DNA from: Planctomycetaceae bacterium
GTDB taxonomy: Bacteria; Planctomycetota; Phycisphaerae; Phycisphaerales; SM1A02
Direction of reading: 5' to 3'
Assembly: GCA_002737585.1 (NCBI GenBank)
Contig: NSIA01000174.1
Location: forward strand, 1 to 5,272
Length of the DNA: 5,272 nucleotides
Part shown: piece by piece, positions 1-4,988 of the stretch
Layout: every line of letters begins with the position of its first letter
How positions within the stretch are numbered: position 1 is the stretch's first letter
Notes under the pieces: model-generated
The model's input: only the letters and a program-made list of their open reading frames with translations
Database searches by the model: none
What the model was told of the DNA's origin: nothing
Program-made: the position numbers and the translations under genes

Positions 1-230
1 TGTCCGTGTCACGTGCGCGCAAGCTGGAGCGATTCCTCAGCCAGCCGTTCTACGTTGGTGAGATCTTCACCGGTCTGCCGGGCGTCACCACGACCCTCGA
101 CGAGACCATCGACAGCTTCGAGCGCATCTGCAGCGGCGAGGGCGACAACCTCCCTGAAAGTGCGTTCATGTACGTCGGTACCTTGGACGATGCCCGTAAG
201 AAGGCAGAAAAGATGGCTGCGGCCGTCTAA
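1..230 (+). CDS. atpD: F1F0 ATP synthase subunit beta, C-terminal fragment
   Basis: This is the last 75 residues of the catalytic beta subunit of the F1 ATP synthase, the membrane-associated rotary enzyme that makes ATP from the proton or sodium gradient. The reading frame enters the window at base 3 and ends at TAA 228-230. The fragment shows the well-conserved beta C-terminal signature: RARKLERFLSQPF, then EIFTGLPG, then LPESAFMYVGTLDDA and a Lys-rich end (KKAEKM). This matches the C-terminal helical domain that contacts gamma; the nucleotide-binding P-loop lies upstream of the window. The GTG at base 6 is an internal Val codon, not a start. A strong terminator follows 30 nt after the stop, so this gene is probably the last of its transcript. 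No epsilon subunit gene (atpC) follows, although atpC is the usual downstream partner. The family call is very secure. Confidence 0.97.
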   Translation, partial: SVSRARKLERFLSQPFYVGEIFTGLPGVTTTLDETIDSFERICSGEGDNLPESAFMYVGTLDDARKKAEKMAAAV

Positions 231-260
231 ATCGCCTGAGTGCGACCATGACAACACTCC

Positions 261-297
261 CATCGCGGGACGCAATTGCGTCCCGCGATGTGTTTTT
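261..297 (+). terminator. Intrinsic terminator after atpD
   Basis: Bases 261-290 are a perfect 30-base palindrome: each arm begins CATCGCGGGACGC and the centre is AATT. The RNA would form a 13-bp, very GC-rich stem with a 4-nt loop. It is followed at once by TGTTTTTA (291-298), a U-run on the + strand. Position, 30 nt after the atpD stop, and shape fit Rho-independent termination of the atp transcript. The minus-strand side has no comparable U-run, so it should act in one direction. Confidence 0.93.
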
Positions 298-301
298 AGA
301 C

Positions 302-330
302 TTCACGCGGCGGTCCGATGGTGGTACGGT
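302..330 (+). promoter_or_regulatory. Putative promoter of a leaderless gene
   Basis: TTCACG (302-307) resembles a -35 box with 4 of 6 consensus bases. After a 17-bp spacer comes TACGGT (325-330), a TANNNT-type -10 box. A start site 7 nt beyond the -10 falls on the A of the ATG at 337, and there is no Shine-Dalgarno before that ATG. The arrangement fits a leaderless mRNA. The boxes are weak matches, so this is inference from spacing. Confidence 0.4.
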
Positions 331-336
331 GGGCGC

Positions 337-834
337 ATGGTCCACGCCACCTTGCTACTGGTCGTTGCGTTGCAAGCCCCTGCCGGGGCGGGACCATCAG
401 CCACACCGCCGCAGAATCCGCCGCCAAGCCGACTGATCGAACGACAGCAAAGGCAACCAAGCCGCGTGCGTGCTCGTGAGAACCTCGCGCGTGATCCCAA
501 CGAGCCGGATCCCGCAGAGCTGGCGCCGGAACCAACACCCGAGCCGGAGTTGGCAGAGCCAACGCCAGCGCCGGCAGTTGCTCCTGCGCCTGCACCGGCC
601 AATCAGCCAGCGGCCCTTGCGCCGATGGTGCCTTCGGTGATCGCGCCAGGTAACACTGCGACCCGCCCAGCGTCTGCCGTATCGAGCCCGAGCGTTGGGG
701 CTGCACCAACCGGTGCCAAAGCGAAATTTGTGTTCGACCCGCAACCACTGGCGCCGCTCACAATGCTGGTGGGCCCAGCAATTGGCGCACTGTGGTTAGT
801 GACACGGCGCGGAGTGGGTTCGTCAGCCGGTTAA
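337..834 (+). CDS. Pro/Ala-rich exported protein of unknown function
   Basis: I do not recognise a family. The 165-residue product starts with a hydrophobic stretch (MVHATLLLVVALQAPAGAGP) that reads as a short signal peptide. Its n-region is unusual in having only His and no Lys or Arg. Residues 35-55 are charged and Arg-rich (IERQQRQPSRVRAREN). Residues 60-97 are a Pro/Ala/Glu low-complexity linker of the kind seen in envelope-spanning or wall-associated proteins. Residues 138-154 (APLTMLVGPAIGALWLV) form a second hydrophobic segment, followed by RR and a short polar tail, so the C-terminus may be membrane anchored. No in-frame upstream start is available, and no Shine-Dalgarno precedes the ATG. 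It lies between the atpD terminator and the convergent lipoprotein gene, whose stop codon overlaps its own. The competing minus-strand frames here lack domain or signal features, so I chose this frame; moderate confidence that it is expressed. Confidence 0.65.
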   Translation: MVHATLLLVVALQAPAGAGPSATPPQNPPPSRLIERQQRQPSRVRARENLARDPNEPDPAELAPEPTPEPELAEPTPAPAVAPAPAPANQPAALAPMVPSVIAPGNTATRPASAVSSPSVGAAPTGAKAKFVFDPQPLAPLTMLVGPAIGALWLVTRRGVGSSAG

Positions 835-846
835 GGAGTTGGCTGA
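823..846. repeat. Inverted repeat around the shared TTAA stop codons
   Basis: TCAGCC (823-828) and GGCTGA (841-846) are perfect inverted arms separated by 12 nt. The loop contains TTAA (831-834), which supplies the stop codons of both convergent genes. Neither side has a T-run, so it is not a canonical intrinsic terminator. It could still pause RNA polymerase or protect the 3' ends of both mRNAs. Arms of 6 bp can also arise by chance. Confidence 0.35.
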
Positions 847-1307
847 ACGGGCGCAGCGCTGGGGGCAGCGCCCGGCGCAGGCTCCGTGCGCTCGGCTGGA
901 TCAATTGGATCAACTGGATCGCGCGAACGCTTCGCGTCTGCCCACGAAGGCGGGCGGAATCCACTGACCGTGCCGTCTGGACCAAAGAACACGCACCAGG
1001 CGCGCTCGTCGGCTTCCTCGGGATACACAGCGCGTGTTGCAAAGCTTGAAAGCGTGTCGCCGTACTGCCAACGCTCCCCGCGCAACGGACTCGGCGCATG
1101 GGTAGCAGGCGTACCTGGTTTGACAACCGCGGCCGGCGGCGGAAGGTAACTACTTGACGGTTCGCCAAGGGCGCCGGCCACTTCATCGTGCGTCATACCA
1201 AGGCGCATGCGATTCCAATTCATCTCATACCTAGGCGCTTGGCAACCCATGAGCGCTGTGGCAGCGACGATCGCTCCGCCCATGAATACTGCGCGCGCCG
1301 TAAGCAT
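831..1307 (-). CDS. BamE/SmpA-OmlA-like lipoprotein
   Basis: The 158-residue product begins with a lipoprotein signal peptide. A hydrophobic stretch leads to the lipobox LMGC with Cys22 as the lipidated residue. The mature part has the pattern of the SmpA/OmlA (BamE-like) fold: MRLGMTHDEVAGALGEP at residues 34-50, then a Pro-rich insertion, ERWQYG at 78-83, and CVFFGPDGTVSGF at 105-117. In this family, the 'G-M-T-x-x-E-V-x-x-x-L-G-x-P' element and the final 'F-x-x-x-G' strand are typical; BamE itself assists outer-membrane protein assembly. Whether this protein works with a BAM complex is not shown. From residue 127 the tail is low complexity, with three DP-x repeats and a Pro/Ala-rich end. 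The ATG overlaps the stop of the upstream peptidase gene by one base (TGATG), which implies translational coupling; a weak GGTGAG lies about 12 nt upstream. Its TAA shares bases with the stop of the convergent gene. Confidence 0.75.
   Translation of the reverse strand: MLTARAVFMGGAIVAATALMGCQAPRYEMNWNRMRLGMTHDEVAGALGEPSSSYLPPPAAVVKPGTPATHAPSPLRGERWQYGDTLSSFATRAVYPEEADERAWCVFFGPDGTVSGFRPPSWADAKRSRDPVDPIDPAERTEPAPGAAPSAAPVQPTP
897..923 (-). repeat. 9-bp tandem repeat in the lipoprotein tail
   Basis: Three consecutive 9-mers on the + strand begin with TGGATC: TGGATCAAT (897-905), TGGATCAAC (906-914) and the degenerate TGGATCGCG (915-923). On the coding (minus) strand they read as the codon triplets that give the Asp-Pro repeats (DPVDPIDP). 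The period of nine keeps the reading frame. The same TGG-anchored 9-mer style occurs near the start of the operon at 4573-4626. Confidence 0.7.
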
Positions 1308-3319
1308 CAGCGCGCCAATCTCACCAGCGCGGCAGTGCAGTCATCAGCGAGCGGCGCCACCGCTACTCCCGATCCAACAGCGCGACGCATCCACAGATCG
1401 GGAGTCACGCGACCAATGGAGCAGATCCGCTTGGTTTCCGTGGCCAAGTCCTTGCCATGCATGTGCGAACGGATCTGGTGACTGATCACATGGCCAAGTG
1501 TGTAATCCGCCAAGTACAACGGATGCCCAACCATATGTTGATACGCCGCCAAGATGTGCGTGTGATCCGGACCAAAGTCCTGCTGGTAGTAACGCGTCCA
1601 GACATCCGCTGCAATGGCCAGCGTTGCATCGCGCAGTGCAGCAGGCGTTGCGCCGGGGTTTGCATAGATCCAGCGCCACATACGCAGTTCAACCAAACTT
1701 GGCCCAGCGATTTGCCGTGCCGCCAACATGGTGGCGACTGCATCAATGTCCTGAGCACGCTGCATGTCAGCGGTGTCCTCAATGCCCAGCACACGCTTGG
1801 CGAGTGACTGGTACAGAAATGCAAACGCTTCCGTGCACGCGGTATTGGGCACATTCTGCAGCGCGGGCCGCGGTGCATTGAACGCGCTGTAGAGCTGCTC
1901 AAGGTTGTGTCCAAGTTCATGCATCGCGGTATCAAAGCCGTCCCAGCCGAGTTCATCCTTGAGACGATTGGTGCGTAGCCACGCTCCGTATTCGCCAAGC
2001 ATGGGGCGCATGGCGTGACCGGAACCCTTGGCAATTTCCACCTTGATGCGGGCGCCTAGGAAATCAGCTTCAGCGGCAGGGAATCCAAGCCCGCGCAGGA
2101 CTTCAGGAAGCGCCGCTTGGAATGCCAACTCATCAGCAAATCGAGCCTTCACGGCAGCATTCAGTTCTGCCGCCGGCTTGGATTCCGCAACGTCTTCAAA
2201 GTAGATGTCCTGCGGCTCAAGTGCGCGGCCGAGTCGAGTACGCAAGAACGCGGCCAGCGGCGCACGCACCGGATGTTCAAGCAAATCAATGAGTAAGCGC
2301 TCCACGTCCGTCTCAGGAATCTCACGCGCAAGATCAAACTTGCGAGCGATCGCTGTGGGAGCCTCCGGATAGAGAACATCAAACCGCGCGGCAACGCCGT
2401 GATGCGCCAGAATGTGTTGATAGCGCTCTGGACCAATCGTGTCTGCATCGGCAACGGGCTTGCCGCCAACGGTGTTGTGCGCCGGGTCCCATGCTGCGCC
2501 GGCGGATGTTCGTTCCATCACGCTGCGTGGGATGGTGCCGTCAATGTGACGAGCCATCACCCACATCAACGCGTGTTGCTTATCCAAGCCATCGGGGTCG
2601 CCGTAACCAGCCTTGATTTCTTCACGCACCAACCAGTGCGCAAGGAGCGCGCGGTCGGGCTCAAACCAACGCTTGCCCTTGGAGTCCACCATGGTTCCAA
2701 CCGGCACGTGAAACTTGGCTACGAAGTTCTGCGCTTCATGACCAACGCGACGCGCGTGATCGGCCAATTCCGTTGGCACACGCGGTCCAAACTGCTGCGC
2801 AACGCGCGCTGCGGCCCATTGCTCCACGCTCCAACTGTCACCACCTGCAAGCATGGCACGCAAGTCGGGTCGGTCGAAATTGAGAAGCGCAATAAACGCC
2901 ACTTTCTGTCGATAGAGTTGGTCGGAAAGGTCCGGCGCTGGGTCGAACGATGCCAGCACGTCATCCACGCCGGCGCACTCATCGCCAACAAGGTCGTTCC
3001 AGCGTCGTAGCGAGCGGCGCATCTCATACAGGTGCCCGCCGATCTGCCGGAGCGACTCCTCCAGGCGCGCAAGCAGGCGTGTGCGCAGCGCCGCATCGGA
3101 AACGAAATGCTTCTCGCATAACGCGCGGAATGCAGCAGCGTCGCCATCGGTCGCGGACCATCGATCCGCAACGCGTTTCACGCCAGCGGTTGCGTCGTTG
3201 CGAGCGGCCTCACCATGGGCGGCAACAATCGTGTCGACGGCTGCTTGGCGATCAGTATTGGAAATGACTTGCGAAAGCGTGACGGGCGCCATTGGCGCTG
3301 ATGTGCCGGGATCGGACAT
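1307..3319 (-). CDS. M3-like zinc metallopeptidase (gluzincin)
   Basis: The 670-residue product is probably a zinc-dependent peptidase or oligopeptidase. It contains MHELGHNLEQ, with the HExxH zinc and catalytic motif at residues 467-471, and a likely third ligand Glu497 in TEAFAFLYQ. The spacing of 30 residues from first His to Glu resembles thimet-oligopeptidase-type (M3) enzymes. Further on, HILAAYQHMVGHPLY and LADYTLGHVISHQI (about 586-616) contain His and Tyr residues that resemble the substrate-binding His/Tyr region of M3 enzymes. The first 450 residues look helical, as expected for an oligopeptidase channel. I see no signal peptide, so it would be cytoplasmic unless the start is wrong. 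I chose ATG 3319 because AGGGG lies 5 nt upstream; an in-frame TTG at 3334 is less likely. It sits 27 nt after the DUF1573 gene and overlaps the lipoprotein start by one base. Substrate unknown; divergence from classical M3 is considerable. Confidence 0.8.
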   Translation of the reverse strand: MSDPGTSAPMAPVTLSQVISNTDRQAAVDTIVAAHGEAARNDATAGVKRVADRWSATDGDAAAFRALCEKHFVSDAALRTRLLARLEESLRQIGGHLYEMRRSLRRWNDLVGDECAGVDDVLASFDPAPDLSDQLYRQKVAFIALLNFDRPDLRAMLAGGDSWSVEQWAAARVAQQFGPRVPTELADHARRVGHEAQNFVAKFHVPVGTMVDSKGKRWFEPDRALLAHWLVREEIKAGYGDPDGLDKQHALMWVMARHIDGTIPRSVMERTSAGAAWDPAHNTVGGKPVADADTIGPERYQHILAHHGVAARFDVLYPEAPTAIARKFDLAREIPETDVERLLIDLLEHPVRAPLAAFLRTRLGRALEPQDIYFEDVAESKPAAELNAAVKARFADELAFQAALPEVLRGLGFPAAEADFLGARIKVEIAKGSGHAMRPMLGEYGAWLRTNRLKDELGWDGFDTAMHELGHNLEQLYSAFNAPRPALQNVPNTACTEAFAFLYQSLAKRVLGIEDTADMQRAQDIDAVATMLAARQIAGPSLVELRMWRWIYANPGATPAALRDATLAIAADVWTRYYQQDFGPDHTHILAAYQHMVGHPLYLADYTLGHVISHQIRSHMHGKDLATETKRICSIGRVTPDLWMRRAVGSGVAVAPLADDCTAALVRLAR

Positions 3320-3346
3320 GGAAACCCCTATCAATAAATGTTGAAA

Positions 3347-4627
3347 TCACGGCGCAGCAGGTGCGGGAGCAGATGGCGTGACTGGCGTCGGCGCAGGAGG
3401 CGCCTTGGCGGGTGGTCCTTGGACTGGATTGCAACCAACGCAACCAGCAGCTCCCTTGGCACGCACGCTGGCAAACATGGTGAGCGGCTGTTCCTTCTCG
3501 CGGCCATACAACTTGAGCGTTCCATAGAGCAATCCCTCGCGCGGGCTCTTGGGCGTGATGCGAACGCTGACCTTGCGCACCTTGGCATCAACCTTTTGGC
3601 CAAGCATCTCTACTTGCACTTCTGGTGATCCACTCTCGACAGCCAAGATGTCTTCGCCGGCATCTTCCATCTCCAAACTGACATCGGTGCTACCGCCCAC
3701 ATCAATACGTCCCGCATTGACGCGATAATCCTTCATACGGAACGCGGATGTTGGAATAGTGCGTTCGCTACGAATCCAGATGTCAAAGATCGGACAATCG
3801 ACACGATCGGTTTCGATGGCCAAGTATGCAGGAAAATCAGGTTGCCATGTATCAAGATCAAACTTCACTAAGTACTGCGCTCGCGGGGCATCGCCGGCGT
3901 TGTAGCCGATGAATTCCGGCACGCGCCCGCCGACAGCGCAAATGGTGAAGGGCTTCTTATCAAGGCTCTCCACAACAAATCGACCTTGGCGCGACTTTCC
4001 TTCAACCGCGTTGATGATGGGCGGCACCGCGCGTACCGGCATGGCCGTCTCTGCACGCAGTTGAATCTCCACGACCTTTGCATACCCCTCCACCAACACG
4101 CGAATACTGGCGCGGTGCGTCTGCGGCATGGCGACGCCGTCGAGCGCGGCTTCGAGCGGAACGGATTGGCCAGGCTGCAACACGGTGCCAGCCAACGCAC
4201 TGGTGGTGGTGCACTTACAACTTGGGGTGACGGCCACAATCGTGAGCGGCTTCGTGCCTGTATTGGTCAGCGTGACCGTTCCCTTGTTGCCAACGCGTGG
4301 CGCCATAAAGCCCAGGTCCAACACTGGCGGCTGAATGGTGATCGGCGGAAGCGAATCGATCGTGCCGGACAGATCGATGGGCGGCGCAACGGCGGGGACC
4401 GGAGACGCGGCTCGGTCCGATGCCGACTCCGGGACGTCGGGGGTGCGCACCGGCGTGGGGGCCTGCGCAAACGCGCCGGGCGCGATCAGGCTGGCAAGCG
4501 CCAAGGATGACAAGCATGCCAGGGAAGTCAGGGAAGTCAGGGCGCGGGATCGAAATGCGCCACGAATGCGATTGGAGTTCGTGGAGTTCGTGGTGTTCGT
4601 GGTGTTCGTGGTGATCATGGTGCTCAT
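3347..4627 (-). CDS. DUF1573-domain exported protein
   Basis: The 426-residue product is exported. After an Asn/Thr-rich start (residues 7-19) and an Arg-containing n-region, a hydrophobic core (about 30-50) ends in GAFAQ, a likely signal-peptidase I site after Ala54. Residues 97-165 match DUF1573, an immunoglobulin-like beta-sandwich domain frequent in Planctomycetota and Bacteroidota: LDLGFMAPRVGNKGTVTLTN, then TPSCKCTTT with Cys137 and Cys139, then LQPGQSVPLEA. The role of the domain is unknown. Residues 195-390 look like further beta-rich material that I cannot assign. A second Cys pair, CVGC (396-399), comes just before a Pro/Ala-rich tail. Start choice is uncertain: ATG 4627 and ATG 4618 are nine bases apart inside a tandem repeat, a TTG lies at 4684, and none has a Shine-Dalgarno. 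It is the first gene of the three-gene minus-strand operon, 27 nt before the peptidase gene. Confidence 0.85.
   Translation of the reverse strand: MSTMITTNTTNTTNSTNSNRIRGAFRSRALTSLTSLACLSSLALASLIAPGAFAQAPTPVRTPDVPESASDRAASPVPAVAPPIDLSGTIDSLPPITIQPPVLDLGFMAPRVGNKGTVTLTNTGTKPLTIVAVTPSCKCTTTSALAGTVLQPGQSVPLEAALDGVAMPQTHRASIRVLVEGYAKVVEIQLRAETAMPVRAVPPIINAVEGKSRQGRFVVESLDKKPFTICAVGGRVPEFIGYNAGDAPRAQYLVKFDLDTWQPDFPAYLAIETDRVDCPIFDIWIRSERTIPTSAFRMKDYRVNAGRIDVGGSTDVSLEMEDAGEDILAVESGSPEVQVEMLGQKVDAKVRKVSVRITPKSPREGLLYGTLKLYGREKEQPLTMFASVRAKGAAGCVGCNPVQGPPAKAPPAPTPVTPSAPAPAAP
4512..4538 (-). repeat. 9-bp tandem repeat in the signal-peptide core
   Basis: AGGGAAGTC is present twice in tandem (4521-4529 and 4530-4538 on the + strand). 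A degenerate unit, AAGCATGCC (4512-4520), precedes them, and the next bases after 4538 start AGGG again. On the coding strand this gives the periodic three-residue pattern LTSLTSLACLSSL in the hydrophobic core of the DUF1573 signal peptide. Confidence 0.65.
4573..4626 (-). repeat. 9-bp tandem repeat array over the gene start
   Basis: Six contiguous 9-mers begin with TGG on the + strand: TGGAGTTCG twice (4573-4590), TGGTGTTCG twice (4591-4608), TGGTGATCA (4609-4617) and TGGTGCTCA (4618-4626). A seventh, weaker unit follows at 4627-4635. On the coding strand the units end in CCA, and unit junctions reading CCA|TGA create both candidate ATG start codons (4627 and 4618). The array encodes the Asn/Thr/Ser-rich N-terminus of the DUF1573 protein. 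Confidence 0.85.
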
Positions 4628-4700
4628 GGAGGTACGCGAGTGTAGAAGTTTCCGTTCCCCCGGCTCAGCATTCTGAGCGCGCAAATCGGCTAGTTATAAG
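4628..4700 (-). promoter_or_regulatory. Putative promoter region of the DUF1573 operon
   Basis: Two weak -10-like boxes face the operon on the minus strand. One is TACACT (4644-4639), 11 nt before ATG 4627, which would give an almost leaderless mRNA. The other is TATAAC (4698-4693), with only a poor CTGGCT -35 match 17 bp upstream; it would give a leader of about 60 nt. No Shine-Dalgarno is visible before ATG 4627. The region is plausible but the exact promoter is not decided by sequence. Confidence 0.35.
4663..4678. repeat. Short perfect inverted repeat, possible operator
   Basis: GCTCAG (4663-4668) and CTGAGC (4673-4678) are perfect 6-bp arms around CATT. The element lies 36-51 nt upstream of ATG 4627. 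It overlaps the -35 area expected for the TACACT box, or would sit in the leader if TATAAC is used. It could be a regulator site or an RNA hairpin; the arms are short, so chance is possible. Confidence 0.3.
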
Positions 4701-4762
4701 ACTTTGACTTCGCGCAGCCAGACGCGAGGGGATGAATTAGTGTTCTTTTGAAATCCTGATAC

Positions 4763-4790
4763 TTCCCATGATGCATTTCGGGGCTACATT
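4763..4790 (+). promoter_or_regulatory. Putative promoter of the leader or small RNA
   Basis: TTCCCA (4763-4768) and TACATT (4785-4790) each match 4 of 6 consensus bases and are 16 bp apart. They would start transcription near 4797, just before the purine-rich 5' arm of the candidate RNA. A second -10-like TATAAG (4798-4803) has no good -35 partner. Weak evidence, supported mainly by the terminator downstream, which implies a + strand transcript in this interval. Confidence 0.3.
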
Positions 4791-4813
4791 CCGTTTGTAT
4801 AAGAGGAGAGAGG

Positions 4814-4846
4814 ATGGATGTGCTGAAGAGCGCTGCCAACCTTTAA
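4814..4846 (+). CDS. Possible 10-residue leader peptide
   Basis: A micro-ORF MDVLKSAANL starts at ATG 4814, with GGAG (4805-4808) five nt upstream in good Shine-Dalgarno position, and ends at TAA 4844-4846. It contains no run of a single amino acid and no proline, so it does not look like a classical attenuation leader or a polyproline sensor. Its Shine-Dalgarno is the same GGAGAGAGG that may pair with CCTCCCTCC at 4944-4952, so folding could hide it. With so short an ORF, chance is a serious alternative. Confidence 0.2.
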   Translation: MDVLKSAANL

Positions 4847-4953
4847 CCAAAGACACCGTTCGGCCTTGGAGGGCCTGCTTGAAGTCACTTTGCCCTCCCG
4901 CCAGACGCACATCGCTTGCGGTGTGAATTAAATAGCCCTTTTCCCTCCCTCCG

Positions 4954-4988
4954 CCCCCAAATCCTCACCGATTTGGGGGTATTTCTTT
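4954..4988 (+). terminator. Intrinsic terminator upstream of efp
   Basis: CCCCCAAATC (4954-4963) and GATTTGGGGG (4970-4979) are perfect 10-bp arms with a 6-nt loop. They are followed by TATTTCTTT (4980-4988), a T-rich tail on the + strand. The minus-strand side is not T-rich, so the signal works for + strand transcripts. No ordinary gene precedes it on that strand within the window, so it must end a small RNA, a leader, or transcription from a short upstream unit. Confidence 0.88.

Larger units (their letters stand above)
4797..4988 (+). ncRNA. Candidate structured RNA or efp leader, family unknown
   Basis: No protein gene of normal size is visible here, yet a strong + strand terminator closes the segment. 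GGAGAGAGG (4805-4813) can pair with CCTCCCTCC (4944-4952) in 8 of 9 positions, giving a closing stem directly before the terminator. Inside, GGAGGGC (4868-4874) pairs perfectly with GCCCTCC (4892-4898), and CACATCG/CGGTGTG (4908-4914 with 4919-4925) forms a 7-bp hairpin with one G-U pair and a CUUG loop. A competing 7-bp pairing joins GATGTGC (4817-4823) to GCACATC (4907-4913), so alternative folds are possible. The length and closed shape recall 6S-like RNAs, but I see no family-specific motif; SRP RNA, RNase P RNA and tmRNA hallmarks are absent. It could also be a leader or attenuator for efp, which starts 147 nt beyond the terminator tail. Confidence 0.4.

Noticed and set aside
261..290. 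Palindrome as a mobile-element end or phage attachment site
   Set aside because: The T-run directly after it and its position after atpD fit a terminator; no transposase or target duplication is visible.
13..336. Upstream extension of the 337-834 frame through atpD and the terminator
   Set aside because: It overlaps the secure atpD frame and crosses the terminator hairpin; the product has no domain features before the signal-like segment at 337.
296..748. Minus-strand frames opposite the Pro-rich gene, including a Gly/Ala/Ser-rich one
   Set aside because: They are the antisense readout of Pro/Ala codons; no domain, signal peptide or ribosome site supports them.
849..873. GC-rich hairpin (GCGCTG-GGGG-CAGCGC core) as a terminator for the minus-strand operon
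   Set aside because: It lies before the stop codon, within coding sequence, and has no T-run on the minus strand.
2399..3010. Long + strand frame inside the peptidase gene
   Set aside because: It lies wholly opposite a coding sequence with a recognised HExxH motif and shows no recognisable family.
4573..4635. CRISPR-like array
   Set aside because: Units are contiguous 9-mers with no spacers, inside a coding region.
4704..4709. TTGACT as a + strand -35 box
   Set aside because: No acceptable -10 box lies 16-18 bp downstream.
4797..4988. tRNA, SRP RNA, RNase P RNA or tmRNA
   Set aside because: No cloverleaf, no GGAA-loop SRP signature, no RNase P conserved core, and too short for tmRNA.
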